Shown here: positions 24,696 to 35,829 of the stretch, piece by piece
How the letters are laid out: each line of letters opens with the position of its first letter
How positions within the stretch are numbered: position 1 is the stretch's first letter
Origin: Medicago truncatula
Lineage: Eukaryota > Streptophyta > Magnoliopsida > Fabales > Fabaceae
Reading direction: 5' to 3'
Length of the DNA stretch: 64,000 nt
NCBI RefSeq assembly: GCF_003473485.1
Contig: NC_053044.1
Location: 54,042,091 to 54,106,090 of the forward strand
Program-made: the position numbers and the translations under genes
Notes under the pieces: model-generated
Database searches by the model: none
Told to the model about the DNA's origin: nothing
The model's input: only the letters and a program-made list of their open reading frames with translations

Positions 24696-25463
24696 ATGCC
24701 TGAGACTGGTGGAAATTCAACATTCAGCAAGTCTACAGGATTGCCTCGAAAGCGCTTCTATCGAGCACGAGCACACAGCAACCCTCTCAGTGACTCTCAT
24801 TTCCCTGTGCCATTATCACCCAGTCATGTTGACTATTCCCTCCATTATCCTCAATTCTTTCCCTCGTCTGACAAAGCTGATAGTTGCAAAAAGATTAAGT
24901 TTGCCGATATTGGTTGTGGTTTTGGAGGGCTGCTCATCAGTCTTTCCACTCTGTTCCCAGAAACATTGATGATCGGAATGGAACTTAGAGATAAAGTGTC
25001 CGAGTATGTTAAGGAACGAATTTTATCTTTAAGGGTAGCAAATCCAGGTCAATACCAAAATGTTTCTGTGGTGCGGACTAACTCCATGAAGTACATTCCC
25101 AATCACTTTGAGAAAGCACAACTCTCAAAGATGTTTTTCCTGTTTCCTGATCCTCATTTTAAAGAGAAGAACCATCGCCGTCGGGTTATCAGCCCATTCT
25201 TACTAGATGAGTATGCTTTTGTTCTCGAGGTTGGTGGAATTATATACACAATAACAGATGTGGAAGAACTTGGGGACTGGATGAAATCTTGTTTGGAGAA
25301 TCACCCATTGTTTGAACCTTTGACTGAGAAAGAACTTGAAGCAGATCCGGCTGTTAAGCTTTTAAGCTCTGCTACTGAAGAAGGCCAAAAGGTTGCTAGA
25401 AATGAGGGACAAACTTTCCAAGCTGTATACAGACGCATTGCAGCATCTGATCAAATATCCTAG
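24696..25463 (+). CDS. tRNA (guanine-N7-)-methyltransferase (TrmB/Trm8/METTL1 family)
   Basis: A single uninterrupted 255-residue frame. It transfers a methyl group from S-adenosylmethionine to N7 of guanosine 46 in the variable loop of tRNAs. In eukaryotes this subunit works with a WD-repeat partner (Trm82/WDR4). Visible features are the SAM-binding glycine loop ADIGCGFGG (about residues 70-78), the acidic MIGMELRDKV strand, and the family signature FPDPHFKEKNHRRR with its basic tail, which contacts tRNA. The C terminus ends QAVYRR plus a short tail. A leader intron is likely: donor CCAG|GTAAC at 24020 and acceptor TTGCAG at 24680, 15 bp before the ATG. Length is normal for the eukaryotic family. 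An N-terminal organelle signal is not evident. Confidence 0.93.
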   Translation: MPETGGNSTFSKSTGLPRKRFYRARAHSNPLSDSHFPVPLSPSHVDYSLHYPQFFPSSDKADSCKKIKFADIGCGFGGLLISLSTLFPETLMIGMELRDKVSEYVKERILSLRVANPGQYQNVSVVRTNSMKYIPNHFEKAQLSKMFFLFPDPHFKEKNHRRRVISPFLLDEYAFVLEVGGIIYTITDVEELGDWMKSCLENHPLFEPLTEKELEADPAVKLLSSATEEGQKVARNEGQTFQAVYRRIAASDQIS

Positions 25464-26354
25464 ATTTTAGTTGCTTAATCTAATGTGCTGGGAATTCAAA
25501 AATATGTTGCTTTTAGAAGAATCATATGGTCTTGGCATTTTTTATTTGCTATATATGTGCTTATTTTCATGTTGAATAGAACCTATTTGATATTGAAAAC
25601 AAAATTATCATGCAGTGTAGTTGAGGATTCAACCTATTTGATTTGTTGCCGGTGACAATTTTGGTTCTTTAATATTTGCCATCAATATGATTATTTTCAC
25701 TTTTGCAATGTTAACGCCTTATGAATTTCCAATGGTTAAGGCCATTGGTTGGAATGGAAAGAAGCCTCATAGAAGCTAAAAGGAATATTTATTTACTTTC
25801 ATTCATTTGTAATTAACTACTTGTTTGTTTGCCTTCTGTTTATCACTATTTCCTACAGCATTTTAATATTTCATCCACCTGCCTGTGTCTTATGGTGAAT
25901 CTAAGCTGTGTATTAGACTATTAGGTATGTTATTGGTAATCAGCTCATTGCTATGCTAGCATGATTAAATCATCCTTATTGCTATGTTAGGTTAATTGTT
26001 TTTGAAAGCAACAACCAAAGACATTTAGTTGGCAATTTTCGTTAAGAGAATATTAGGCACCAAAACTCAATCATTTTACGGTTTACTGGTTCCATTCTGC
26101 ACAACGTTATTAGCTAATAAATGGGTATATCAATATATCATTGCAATATTACTTTGCGGAGAAGCTTTAGTACATGTTTGGTATCACAATGAGTTTATCG
26201 AAATTATGGTGAAGGTTTATCTTTAGCAAAATGACATTGTGATTTCGGTAAACCCACCATGATACCAACCACATTTAGTTTTATTGAAGTGAATATCAAG
26301 TTTCCCCAATTTGTGCTATTTTTTGCTTCACCATTAGGGAGGGGACTTCTTAGC
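25464..26354. other. 3' flank of the methyltransferase gene, no other gene seen
   Basis: AT-rich DNA between the stop codon and the pseudogene fragment. A 65-codon frame at 26029-26226 has no recognisable features. Confidence 0.45.
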
Positions 26355-26489
26355 ATAACAGACGTGGAAGAACTTGGGGACTGGATGAAATCTTGTTTGG
26401 AGAATCACCCATTATTGAACTTTTGACTGAGAAAGAACTTGAAGCAGATCCGGCTGTTAAGCATTTAAGCTCTGCTACTGAAGAAGGGA
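26355..26489 (+). pseudogene. Duplicated fragment of the tRNA methyltransferase gene
   Basis: About 135 bp is nearly identical to 25252-25386 of the gene upstream (ACAGA.GTGGAAGAACTTG onward, encoding TDVEELGDWMKSCLENH). The copy carries small changes including a net 1-base loss at the codons for PLFEP, which shifts the frame. It has no start, no SAM-binding part and no 3' end, so it cannot encode an enzyme. The sequence on either side does not match the gene. Confidence 0.9.
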
Positions 26490-27390
26490 AAGTGATGACC
26501 TGACCTGTAGTGTTGATTCTCACTCTTATTTTTTTTTAATTGAATAAAATGTAATTTGTTGATATTTTCCATTGCGTGATTGTATGTCTATGTGGTTATC
26601 TTGGTTTTTCATGTGATTGGTTTTCTAATTCTATTTGTAAGGGTATATCATGACCATGTGCCATGTGTTGTAGTGTATAATTATGCATTGAACCATTAAG
26701 TGTCAAGCGTTGTTTGATTGCTTTGGTTCTTTATGTGTATTAGTTGTAATATATTTGTGGTTTTCAATTAAAAGTTTGCTATATTATCTTAGTTGCTAAA
26801 CTCTCTTTGTTGCTACACCCTTTTTACCTTGATGCACGTCATATACACTAATCCAACCCCATCTTAATTAATCTTTGATATATATTTAATGTTAATTTGA
26901 ATTTTTAATTTTCATAGTACTATTAAGCCATCTAAATTATTGATTAGACATATATTTTGGAAAACACCCGATGAAACGGTAAAATTATCAAAAGTTTAGA
27001 TGGTGGAACATACTTAAATATTTCACTCATTGACCAACGATCATGAACAATAAAATTAACGGTAACAATAACGGTAACGCTAACAATAATGATAAATGTA
27101 ACTGACATTTTACAAAATTCGTTCTATCACTATAATATTTCACCTTCATTCATAATTTTCACATTCTTAGAATATTTATCAATACTTTTAAAATGGCTAA
27201 ATGTTTTCTTATATACATCACTCTACTTGTCATTGTTTTGTTCTTATTAGTATTATCAATATTGAAGAATTGGGAATAGGTTCCGTAGGAATAAATTATA
27301 TTTAGCGTTTTTCCATTATTAGATATCATTCGTGTGATTCACATTAAATTGTTCGAAAAAAGATATCTATATCCATGTGTCGGCATGGGT
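26490..27390. other. Intergenic DNA, nothing recognised
   Basis: AT-rich sequence with short imperfect repeats such as (AACGGTAAC) near 27060. No supported gene. Confidence 0.4.
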
Positions 27391-27780
27391 CACACACTAG
27401 TGATCTCACAAAGAGCATTGCACACCAGAGTGCCATCTCAGACCAGGTATCAAAATATCCAACGAATTTGATTATACATTCAAAAATATTAGTGCTACTC
27501 TTGGTAGTTTTTTCACTTTTAACCTTCTTCACGAGCACTTCATAATTTTTCTATCCAAATATAAAATGTAAAATTGATTAAAAATAAAACTACGCGAAGT
27601 TGAATGGAGTGCATCCAATGCAAAAACGGTTTGTTAAAAAAACAAAGAATGAGTAAAGAAACTTATATACCAAATAAACGGGGGGGAAGAATGAGCAACT
27701 ACAATAAATAACAAATACTGCAGTAGATACATATAAAGCAAAGCTGTGGCCTGTGCAACATAATAATCATTAAAATGGGA

Positions 27781-29062
27781 GTCATTCAACTACTTCACTG
27801 CATTTACGCTCTCCCTTGAGACAGCTACTTCAGGCCATCTTAGTCGCGATCCCAATTCCCAGATTAAAATATTTTTCTGTACCTCTGCTACATGTTGTCA
27901 ACCAGATACATTTAAAAGATGTTACTGAATAAATTTAGCAATACTCAATTGAAATGAATCAGCTAGTCAATGACTCATATTCAGTTACCTAAGAATAAGA
28001 TATCTCAGGCTCTATAATGCCTTGTAGAAACAATGAACTATATGGTTCTGATTATCAAATGCAGTACAAAATCAACCAGCTCAATAGCACTGGACTTGTG
28101 AAAGCACCTGAATTGCGTCAAAAAATGTTAAATACCTTGCAGATTGAAAGCTTTACATATTCAGAAAAAACAAGCATAATCTGGCTCCAGGTCAGTTTGG
28201 ATTAGGCTTAGTTCCTGCATATCTTACGATGATAAGGCACAGGAAACAAGTTAAAATAACCAGACACAACAAAGATACACTGCATCCAGGGACAAAGTAA
28301 GGAAGCTAAGGGAAAGGATTTGGTTGGTTTTAACCAAGAGATAAAAGAATAAAAGTATGAGGAATAATCCAGAGACATTCAACACTACAAATAACAAAAG
28401 CTGCTGTCCAAATTCAAAAAGGCTTGTATTTATTTCTCTTTAGAAAATCAAATAAGCTTGGTCCAAGCTTTCCAAATATATAATAACACCATTGAAAAGC
28501 GTTGAAAAGAACATTTCTGCTTCATTCCCAGATCTAAGAATAAACCCCACATGGACATATATACACATACAAATCTATTATAGCTAAACTTAGCAAGTCG
28601 ATTTACTTGCAACATAAGTGGGGATTAATCACCATTCTTCTCTGAATTAAAAGATAAAGCAGAAGAAATCAACATAAAGACAGGTACATATCAGTGTAGA
28701 AAAGGAAGAAAAAAAACTAACCATTTTTTTAAAAATTCCAATCATCATATTTGTTTTCACAATAATTCAACTTGTAATCAATTCTATTTCGGATCTGTAC
28801 ACAGCTGCATATAATAATTAAGATGGAGTAAATACTAGTTATTCCTTAATAAAAAATCTACAACCAAATTCTAGCAGGATTTCTCTATAAGTATGTACCG
28901 TGATTTTCTCACATCATTCTATGCTAGAGGTTGAAGCACGCCAACCTCCAGCGTTGCTGCTTCAGATATTCCTTCATGCTTCTAGTTACCGTCATATTCT
29001 TTGGTTTGGCAGTCCCAGCATTTCCAAACCCAACCAAAGGTGCCTATAGTGCTACCAAAGGC
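27781..29062 (-). pseudogene. Decayed partial copy of the AFC3-like kinase gene
   Basis: Segments match exons of the intact kinase at 31695-35600 in the same order and orientation: exon 4 (about 28915-29060), remains of exon 5 (28795-28810), exon 6 (28382-28490), exon 7 (28136-28226), exon 8 (27990-28120) and exon 11 (27781-27887). Exons 1-3, 9, 10 (with the EHLAMMER motif) and 12 are missing. The intron between exons 7 and 8 has almost vanished by deletion. Remaining exons carry indels and stops, so no kinase can be made. DNA downstream (about 27390-27780) also resembles the 3' flank of the intact gene (31370-31690), so this was a genomic, not an RNA-mediated, duplication. Confidence 0.9.
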
Positions 29063-29087
29063 TGAAGTACACAAGAAAAGTAACAGT

Positions 29088-30704
29088 TTACAGTGAACTT
29101 TTATCAGCATCTTCCTCTACAGGTTCCATCAAGTCATTAGTTCTAGTTTGATTTAAAGCCAGCCCTTCTAGGATCCAAAAGACCTCTTGTGAAAATGGCT
29201 TTGAGTCATCAGATGATACAAATTCTTGAACCACATTGTTGACCTCAATCGAACTACTCCCCGGGGTTTTCTTTATCCTCTTGTTTCTTATGAGTTTCCT
29301 AATATTTGATACATCTTCCCACTTGCCATGTTCTGCATACATGTTTGCAAGCAAAACATAGTTTCCAGATTCCTCTGGCTCAAGCTCCATGAGTTGTTTC
29401 ACTGCAATGACAGCAATCTGAAGATTGCGATGAATCCTACACGAGCTTAACAAAGAGTTCCATATCCTTGAATCCGGCTTTATTGGCATCTTTGAAATTG
29501 TGTCAAGAGCCTGACCAAGGCATCCCGAACGTCCAAGAAGATCAATAAGGCAACCGTAATGCTCAATTTCTGGTTCTATATGATAACTCGCACTCATAAC
29601 ATCAAAATATTTCAACCCCTCATCCCACAAGCCAGTATGAGAGCAAGCCAGCAAAACACCAAGAAAGGTTATCTCATTAGGAGCTACTCGCACCTTACAC
29701 ATTTCTTCAAAGAGTTGAATTGCCTCATAACCTTTCCCATGATTAGCCAGCCCTCCAATCATGGTACTCCAAGAAATCACATCCTTCTCAACCAACTGAT
29801 CAAACAAGTTCCAAGCTTCATCAATGCAACCACACTTGGCATACATTTCAATCAACGCATTGCATATACCAGTCTTCCGCAAAAACCCATTTTTGTCAGC
29901 ATACATATGAATCCATTTCCCAACCTCAAGAGCTCCAAGCTGTGCACATGCTGGCAAAACAGCTATAATACTAATCTCATCCGGTTCAATACCCACCATT
30001 TGCATTTCCCGAAAAACATCCAATGCATCACCATAACAACCCATTCTCCCATACCCAGTTATCATAGTCGTCCAAGACACAATTGTCCTAACAGGCATGT
30101 CATCAAACAGTTCCCTTGCACTATTCATCTGCCCCAATTTCACATACCCAAATATCAAACTATTCCAAGAAATCACATCTCTATGACTCATTTCCTCAAA
30201 TACCTTGCACGCATTGGTTAAATCCCCAAATTTTGTATACATATCAATCAACGCATTCTCGGTTATACAGTGAAAATCAGCTCCAAATTTGTAAACTAGC
30301 CCATGAACCTGCATACCAAGCCGGTGACACAGAATTCCCGTGCATGATTTAATCACAAAAGGGAACGTGAATTTGTCTGGAAAAACTGAATTTGTTGAAT
30401 GTGTGAGCATTTGAACGAAGACAGAGATTGCTGAAGAATGGTGGCGATTGTGAGCGTAGGTTCTGATGATAGCGTTGTAGGTGAAGATATTTGGGTGAAG
30501 GAGTTGCTTGAAGAGCAGGGTAGCGTAACTCACGTGACCCAAGTTGTCGCATGAATCCAACATTTTTGTGACTAAAAAGTTGCTTTGTGAAAGTGAAAGC
30601 TTTACGACGTGAGCATGAATCTTCTTTAGTTGTGTTATTTTGAAGCAGTTTTTTAATGAGGTTATGTAACGGTTTTCGAGTTCTCTTATGAAAATCGTTG
30701 CCAT
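29088..30704 (-). CDS. MEF21: PLS-class PPR protein of the E subgroup, MEF21-like mitochondrial RNA editing factor
   Basis: An intronless frame. From ATG 30704 it encodes 538 residues; an in-frame ATG at 30791 would add 29 hydrophobic residues. The start MATIFIRELENRYI was chosen as the better match to plant PPR proteins. The body is a chain of PPR motifs in P-L-S alternation (for example DVISWNSLIFGYVKLGQM, GICNALIEMYAKCGC, NEITFLGVLLACSHTG). It ends in E and E+ type motifs (SRIWNSLLSSCRIHRN, GNYVLLANMYAEHGKWEDV, PGSSSIEVNNVVQEF) with no DYW deaminase domain. It resembles Arabidopsis At2g20540 (MEF21) throughout, including IHAHVVKLSLSQSNFLVTKM. MEF21 is reported to guide C-to-U editing in mitochondrial cox3 mRNA. 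Orthology is inferred from memory of the sequence. Editing would need a deaminase supplied in trans. The gene lies between the intact kinase gene and its pseudogene copy. Confidence 0.9.
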   Translation of the reverse strand: MATIFIRELENRYITSLKNCFKITQLKKIHAHVVKLSLSQSNFLVTKMLDSCDNLGHVSYATLLFKQLLHPNIFTYNAIIRTYAHNRHHSSAISVFVQMLTHSTNSVFPDKFTFPFVIKSCTGILCHRLGMQVHGLVYKFGADFHCITENALIDMYTKFGDLTNACKVFEEMSHRDVISWNSLIFGYVKLGQMNSARELFDDMPVRTIVSWTTMITGYGRMGCYGDALDVFREMQMVGIEPDEISIIAVLPACAQLGALEVGKWIHMYADKNGFLRKTGICNALIEMYAKCGCIDEAWNLFDQLVEKDVISWSTMIGGLANHGKGYEAIQLFEEMCKVRVAPNEITFLGVLLACSHTGLWDEGLKYFDVMSASYHIEPEIEHYGCLIDLLGRSGCLGQALDTISKMPIKPDSRIWNSLLSSCRIHRNLQIAVIAVKQLMELEPEESGNYVLLANMYAEHGKWEDVSNIRKLIRNKRIKKTPGSSSIEVNNVVQEFVSSDDSKPFSQEVFWILEGLALNQTRTNDLMEPVEEDADKSSL

Positions 30705-30791
30705 TGATGAATTATGAATGATATTCGAAAGAGTGAGAAAATATGAGAAGAGCTTGGGTAGAGATAAACATAAACATAAGGAAATCAACAT

Positions 30792-31694
30792 GTTTTAGAG
30801 AAAATCCAAGGGTTTTTTAAATGTATGTTATTTGAATGATTGTAGAACTACAATACATGAATGATTCTACTCCATTATGGAGAATTTTTTTTTTAGGGTC
30901 TCTTAAGACCCGGAGTCTCGCTTAAGACCTTCAATCTTAAGTGGACCCTACACCACTTTTCAATAAAATAATCATTATTTGAGTTGCTTTTGTTATTGGT
31001 GGGATCCATTTATATCTTTTGATAGAAGATCTCTATTTGAGTGGTTGAGTACCTATTAGGTACTATTATTAAAAAATAATAAAAAAATGATGTCCCCATC
31101 GGGGATCCGTTTAAGATCTCAAATGTGAGGGTGTTCATCGTGGATGCTCAACTAAATGACCATTGGTCCATTGTAAAAAAAAAAGACCATTTTATATGAA
31201 ACTTTGATCAATAATAGAATTAGAAAGTGTAATCCCTTACTATTTTTTTACATGAGTAAAAGTCACGTAAACAAAACATCAATCCCATCCAGGCATAAAC
31301 AAGAATTAATAAATGTTGCAAAGAATCGATTGTGAATGAACCTTCAAATAATGATGTCCCAGTAGGCCTTGCTTACCAGAGTGCCATCTTAAAAAAAAAA
31401 AAATAATCAAAGTTTGGATACATTCTAATTTTTTGGCATTATGTTCTTGATACTTATTTTACTTTTCACCTTCTCGAGTACAACATAATTCCTCTATCCA
31501 ATAACTATGTTCAGTAGAGTGAAGTTCTCATACCACCCATCCATTGCAAATACAGTTTGGTTGAATAAAACGATCATGATAAATAAATATTTTCTACGCG
31601 ACTAAACCACTGCAATAAATGATAAATCCATTTAAAGCAAAATTGTAGTCTGTGCAACTGATAATCATTCAAATAACATAAGGTATTTGGCTTC
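30792..31694. other. Spacer between the PPR gene and the kinase 3' end
   Basis: No gene. The part from about 31340 to 31690 is related to 27390-27780, the 3' flank of the kinase pseudogene; both contain ACCAGAGTGCCATCT. This marks the extent of the segmental duplication. Confidence 0.55.
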
Positions 31695-34600
31695 TTAAGT
31701 TGGAATCCTAAAGAAGGGATGATCAAGAGCTTGGCGAGCAGTAATGCGTTTGGATGGTTCGTATGTTAATAAACCATACAACAAATCAGTTAATGAGGAC
31801 CTTGACGACTCAACATGACGTGATATAATATCCTGCATAAAGAATAATAATCGGTCATTACATGCTAAAATTCACACAAACTAATAGATTTATTAAGATC
31901 AAGCCCCAAAACTACTGATATAGAAGAAGAAACAAAACAAACCTTAAGATCGCCAAGCTTCTTCACTGCATTTATGCTCTCCCTTGAAACAGCTCCTTCG
32001 GGCCATCTTAGTCGTGATCCACGCTTGAAATATTTTTCCGTACCCCTGCGAGATATTGTGAAGCAAATATATTTAAAATATGTTACTAAACAAATTTACT
32101 GCACTCAATCATAACATTTAATCACCTGGTCAATGATTCATAACTTACAAGACACTAAATATATCTTAAAAACAGTTAATTTAATGGAAAGAGAAATTAG
32201 AGACCATGCCGAAAATCTATTACATACTTAGACCTTTGAACCATATGCTCTGGTAGAGGTCCCAAAACTCTCTCCATCATTGCCAGGTGCTCCAAATTTT
32301 CATGAGTCTGAAACAATGCTCCTCCCTGGCAAAAGTTCCACAGTTAGAATGCTAAAACCAGCTGTTCCAGATTCAAAACATGCCTACATCTTGATAGATG
32401 GAAAACCAACCGTGCATAACTCAATGAGAATGCATCCAACACTCCACAAATCACACGGAGATGACCACCCTAGACCTGGAATGTAATTTTAGATGCATGT
32501 GAGAATACATTAACAGCTATAAATTATATTGATAAACCCAACAGTTTTACTAATTTCACATAGTCATCAACAAAAAATAGATTTGGCATTTCTATATTAT
32601 TTTCATAACATCAACATGAGAGAAGAACAAAACAGCCACCAAAGTGTATAAGAAAAAAAAATAAAAATAATTGGCTATCCATCATGAGAGCACAATCAAA
32701 ATTGGAAATCGGAAAAATGTCGGTCATTACAGTACAAAGGCTCAGAACAACAAATATAGTGAAGATCAAAGATCTAGGATAATATAAGATAAGCTGGGAA
32801 ATGGTTGCTGGGATATTTAACCAGAGATGTGATGCAGCTACTGGAAACATTTTTAACAGGTCAAAGTATTTCTCGTTGTCATTTACTATTTTCATCGTCA
32901 AGAACGACATTTACTCTGGACAAAGAAACAGACAAACAAGTAAAGCAACCACATTGTGACCAACCAAAAACATATTTCGTTACCTAAGATAACCTCAGGG
33001 GCTCTATAATGCCTTGTAGAAACAATGGAGCTATGACTCTGATTTGCAAATGCAGTACTGCCAAAATCAATCAGCTTAATCGCACTAGACTTAGGCAAGC
33101 ACCTAAATTGCGTTTCATCTGACATAACCCTCTGTACCAATCAAGTAATTTTCATTAAATATATTATTATAATGAATCAACAAATGTAGTTATTTTTTAT
33201 CTGAAAATACCAAGTACCTTACAACTAGGAAGCTTTACATAGTCAGAAGAAACAAGAAGTATATTTTCTGGCTTCAGGTCGGTGTGGATTAGGCGTAGTT
33301 CATGCATAACTGAATATGACAACGCACGAGAGACATATTAAAGTAAGCACGCACAACAAAGATACACTGCATTATGGGACAAACTAAGCAAGCCAAGGAA
33401 AAAGATGATGTTGATTTATAACCAAGAGATATAATAATAAAACATGATGAATAAACGCTTGAGGTCAAGAATAATCCACAGACATGCTACAGATTCCAAA
33501 AGCTGTCGTCCAAATTCACGAACAAGATCCACAGGGAATGGGCAGTATTTATTTCTCTTTAGAAAATCAAATAAACTTGGTCCAAGCTTCTCAAAGACCT
33601 GATAACACCATTAAAATGCGTTGAAAGGAATGTTTCCACTCAGTTTCCAGATCTATGAATAAATCCCACATGGACATGTGTGTACATAATAATCTATTAT
33701 AGCTGAACTTATCGAGTCAACAAAATTGCAACAAAAATTGGGATAAATCACCTATACTTCCTGACCTAAAAAAACAAACAGCACAAAAGAACAAGACTGT
33801 GTGTCGGTCGAGAACAGAACTAATTTATTCAAAATAATCCCAATCATGAATCATGACACCCATTTTCAAAATAATACAAAACTATCACCTACCCCACCAC
33901 CCGGTATTATATGGGTCTTCAACTCAGGTCAGGAACAAATTTTATCAAAACAAACTAACTGGATATGGTAAATGAGGAAAACATTTTGATGAAAAAAATA
34001 TAATAAGACTACTTACAATGCATATGTGATTCCGGTAATCGAACCAATTCAGGATCTGTACACAGCTGCAAATAATAATATTTATATTAGTCATCTCTTA
34101 ATTAAAAAAATCAGTAAGCAAACTCTAGCAGGTATCCTTTCCAAAAAAAAAAAAAAAAAAACTCTAGCAGGTATTATATATATTGTTGTACCTTGAGCAT
34201 CCCACATCACTCTTCACAAGACGTTCAAGCACATCAACCTCGATCATTGCTGCATCGCGATACTTCTTGATGCTTCTAATTACCTTGATAGCTACATAAT
34301 CTCTGGTTTGACGATCCCAACATTCCAAAACTCGACCAAAGGTGCCTACAGCACTAGCAACATGCTGAATGACACAAGCAGAGTCAAATAAAAATTTAAA
34401 CTTGTATTCAGAGAGCACTTGACCGCTAACCTTCACCCATTTTGCTGAGAATTTTATCTGTCAAAAATAAATTAAGAAAAAGAAGTTCAAACCACCACAC
34501 CTTTCATAAACACCAAATTGAAGAGTGAGAAAAATAGACAACGAACAAACTAGGCTTAATTACACTAACGAAAAATAGTCCCTCTATTTTCACATTTGTT

Positions 34601-35600
34601 GCAATTTTGGTCCCACCTCGTTTTTTTGCCCTAAAAATTGTGGCTTTTGGAATCCAAAAAGGTGAGTTTAGGTATCAAAAATGATATTTTGTCTTAAGAA
34701 TCAATGTTGGGGCAGCGCTAAAAATCACCATTTTGAGGGCAAAAAACATGGGTTGGGATCAAAATTGCAACGAACAAATATTTTAGAAAAGGGGGGGCTA
34801 TTTTAAAAGTTTGATTTTAAAAAAGAAGGGACTATTTTCATGAGTTTTATAAAATAGGGGACCAAAAGTGCAATCAAGCCAACAAACTAATATTTTAACT
34901 AGCACAAAAGCAGCATCAAGTCACAAATTAATGGTCTTTTTGGATTGACTTATTTTAGCTTATCTACTTGAATAAGAACTTATTAGTTACTAGACTGTTT
35001 GGAAGAACTTATAAAAACAACTCATGACATGTCCACGAGCTGTTTTCAGCTTATTTTCATAAGTTCTCCAATATAGCTGATGAAAACAGCTTATAGCTTA
35101 TTCAAAATTGAGTTGCAAATTAAGTTGTTTATCCCAAATTAAGTTGTTTAGCCGAAATCAAGTTTGCTGAATCAATTCATTCAAAATAAATTTTGGTCGC
35201 TAGAGAACCAAACACACATTAAATTGAGAAACAGGGTTCATAACCATAATTATGATTTTTACAATAATAATAATAATTATATAAAAAGAAAAGAAGTTAG
35301 TTACATCTAGGAGTGAGATTTTCGCCGAGATTAAAGACATAATGGCCATCACGATCGTCGTCTCTTCTCGGAGGCGAAGCATACTTTCTTTCGATTCCAT
35401 CGTCACCGACCACTGCCAAATTTCTGGGCACCTAAAATTTCAAATTAAAAATAAAAAAATAATAAAAAAATCAAGAGAGTGAAATTGAAGGAGGTTAATT
35501 TACATACCTTTGGAATTGAAGGAGGTGGAGCTGCTGCTGCATCCCAAGCGAGACGAGGTCGTTTCCGAGTTCGTTCCCTTTCCATGAAATTAGATACCAT
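31695..35600 (-). CDS. AFC3: LAMMER/CLK dual-specificity protein kinase, AFC3-like, 12 exons
   Basis: Exons on the minus strand: 35600-35508, 35431-35305, 34457-34431, 34345-34192, 34065-34017, 33598-33484, 33309-33218, 33131-32984, 32475-32411, 32325-32228, 32045-31943 and 31832-31695. They join in frame to 402 residues, the usual AFC3 length. Features: basic N terminus ([13 protein letters not shown]), glycine loop MGEGTFGRV (about 80-88), VAIK lysine (103), catalytic HTDLKPEN (from 197), DFG (241-243) and the family-defining EHLAMMER (302-309). LAMMER kinases phosphorylate SR splicing factors in the nucleus. KSDVG and [16 protein letters not shown] are closer to Arabidopsis AFC3 than to AFC1 or AFC2. 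Exon 3 is only 27 nt (KILSKMGEG) and is required for the glycine loop. Intron 2 contains a MULE-type MITE and intron 4 a tail-only insertion. A uORF abuts the start codon. Confidence 0.93.
34120..34174 (+). mobile_element. Tail-only retro-insertion in kinase intron 4
   Basis: A perfect 16-bp repeat, AAACTCTAGCAGGTAT (34120-34135, 34159-34174), flanks CCTTTCC plus about 16 A. It lies within 20 bp of the exon 4 donor. Confidence 0.8.
34553..34880. mobile_element. Short MULE-type MITE in kinase intron 2
   Basis: Terminal inverted repeats GGCTTAATTACAC... and ...GTGCAATCAAGCC enclose 328 bp rich in GGTCCC/GGGACC. The 9-bp target duplication AACAAACTA is perfect (34544-34552, 34881-34889). There is no coding capacity. 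Confidence 0.85.
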
Positions 35601-35639
35601 TTACATGCAGATTAAATTAATGGATGAGTTGAAACGCAT
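35601..35639 (-). promoter_or_regulatory. 12-codon upstream ORF abutting the kinase start codon
   Basis: On the minus strand ATG at 35639 opens a frame encoding MRFNSSINLICM and stopping at TAA. The next base is the A of the kinase ATG (ATGTAAATGG). If the transcript starts upstream, such a uORF could limit or re-initiate translation of the kinase. A second in-frame ATG five codons downstream of the main start gives an alternative. Confidence 0.55.
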
Positions 35640-35829
35640 ATCTGCGACGAAATTTTCTAACAAAAATTAGATTTGGACTGTGAAATTGACAGTTGTGAGG
35701 AAGAAGATGAAGAATGTAAATCCAGAGACAAGATACGGGATTCCTGTGTCTGTGTAAGAACGGAGAACCAGAATAAGCCGTTGGGAGTTAGGGTTCGGTT
35801 TAATCGTAAATTGCAATATTCGGTATTTT

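Noticed and set aside
29559-30221. 220-codon plus-strand frame opposite the PPR gene
   Set aside because: It is a shadow of a well-supported PPR coding sequence and has no recognisable protein features.
31158-31181. Another possible tail-only insertion (GACCATT around a poly(A) run)
   Set aside because: The flanking repeat is only about 7 bp, too short to separate from chance in this sequence.
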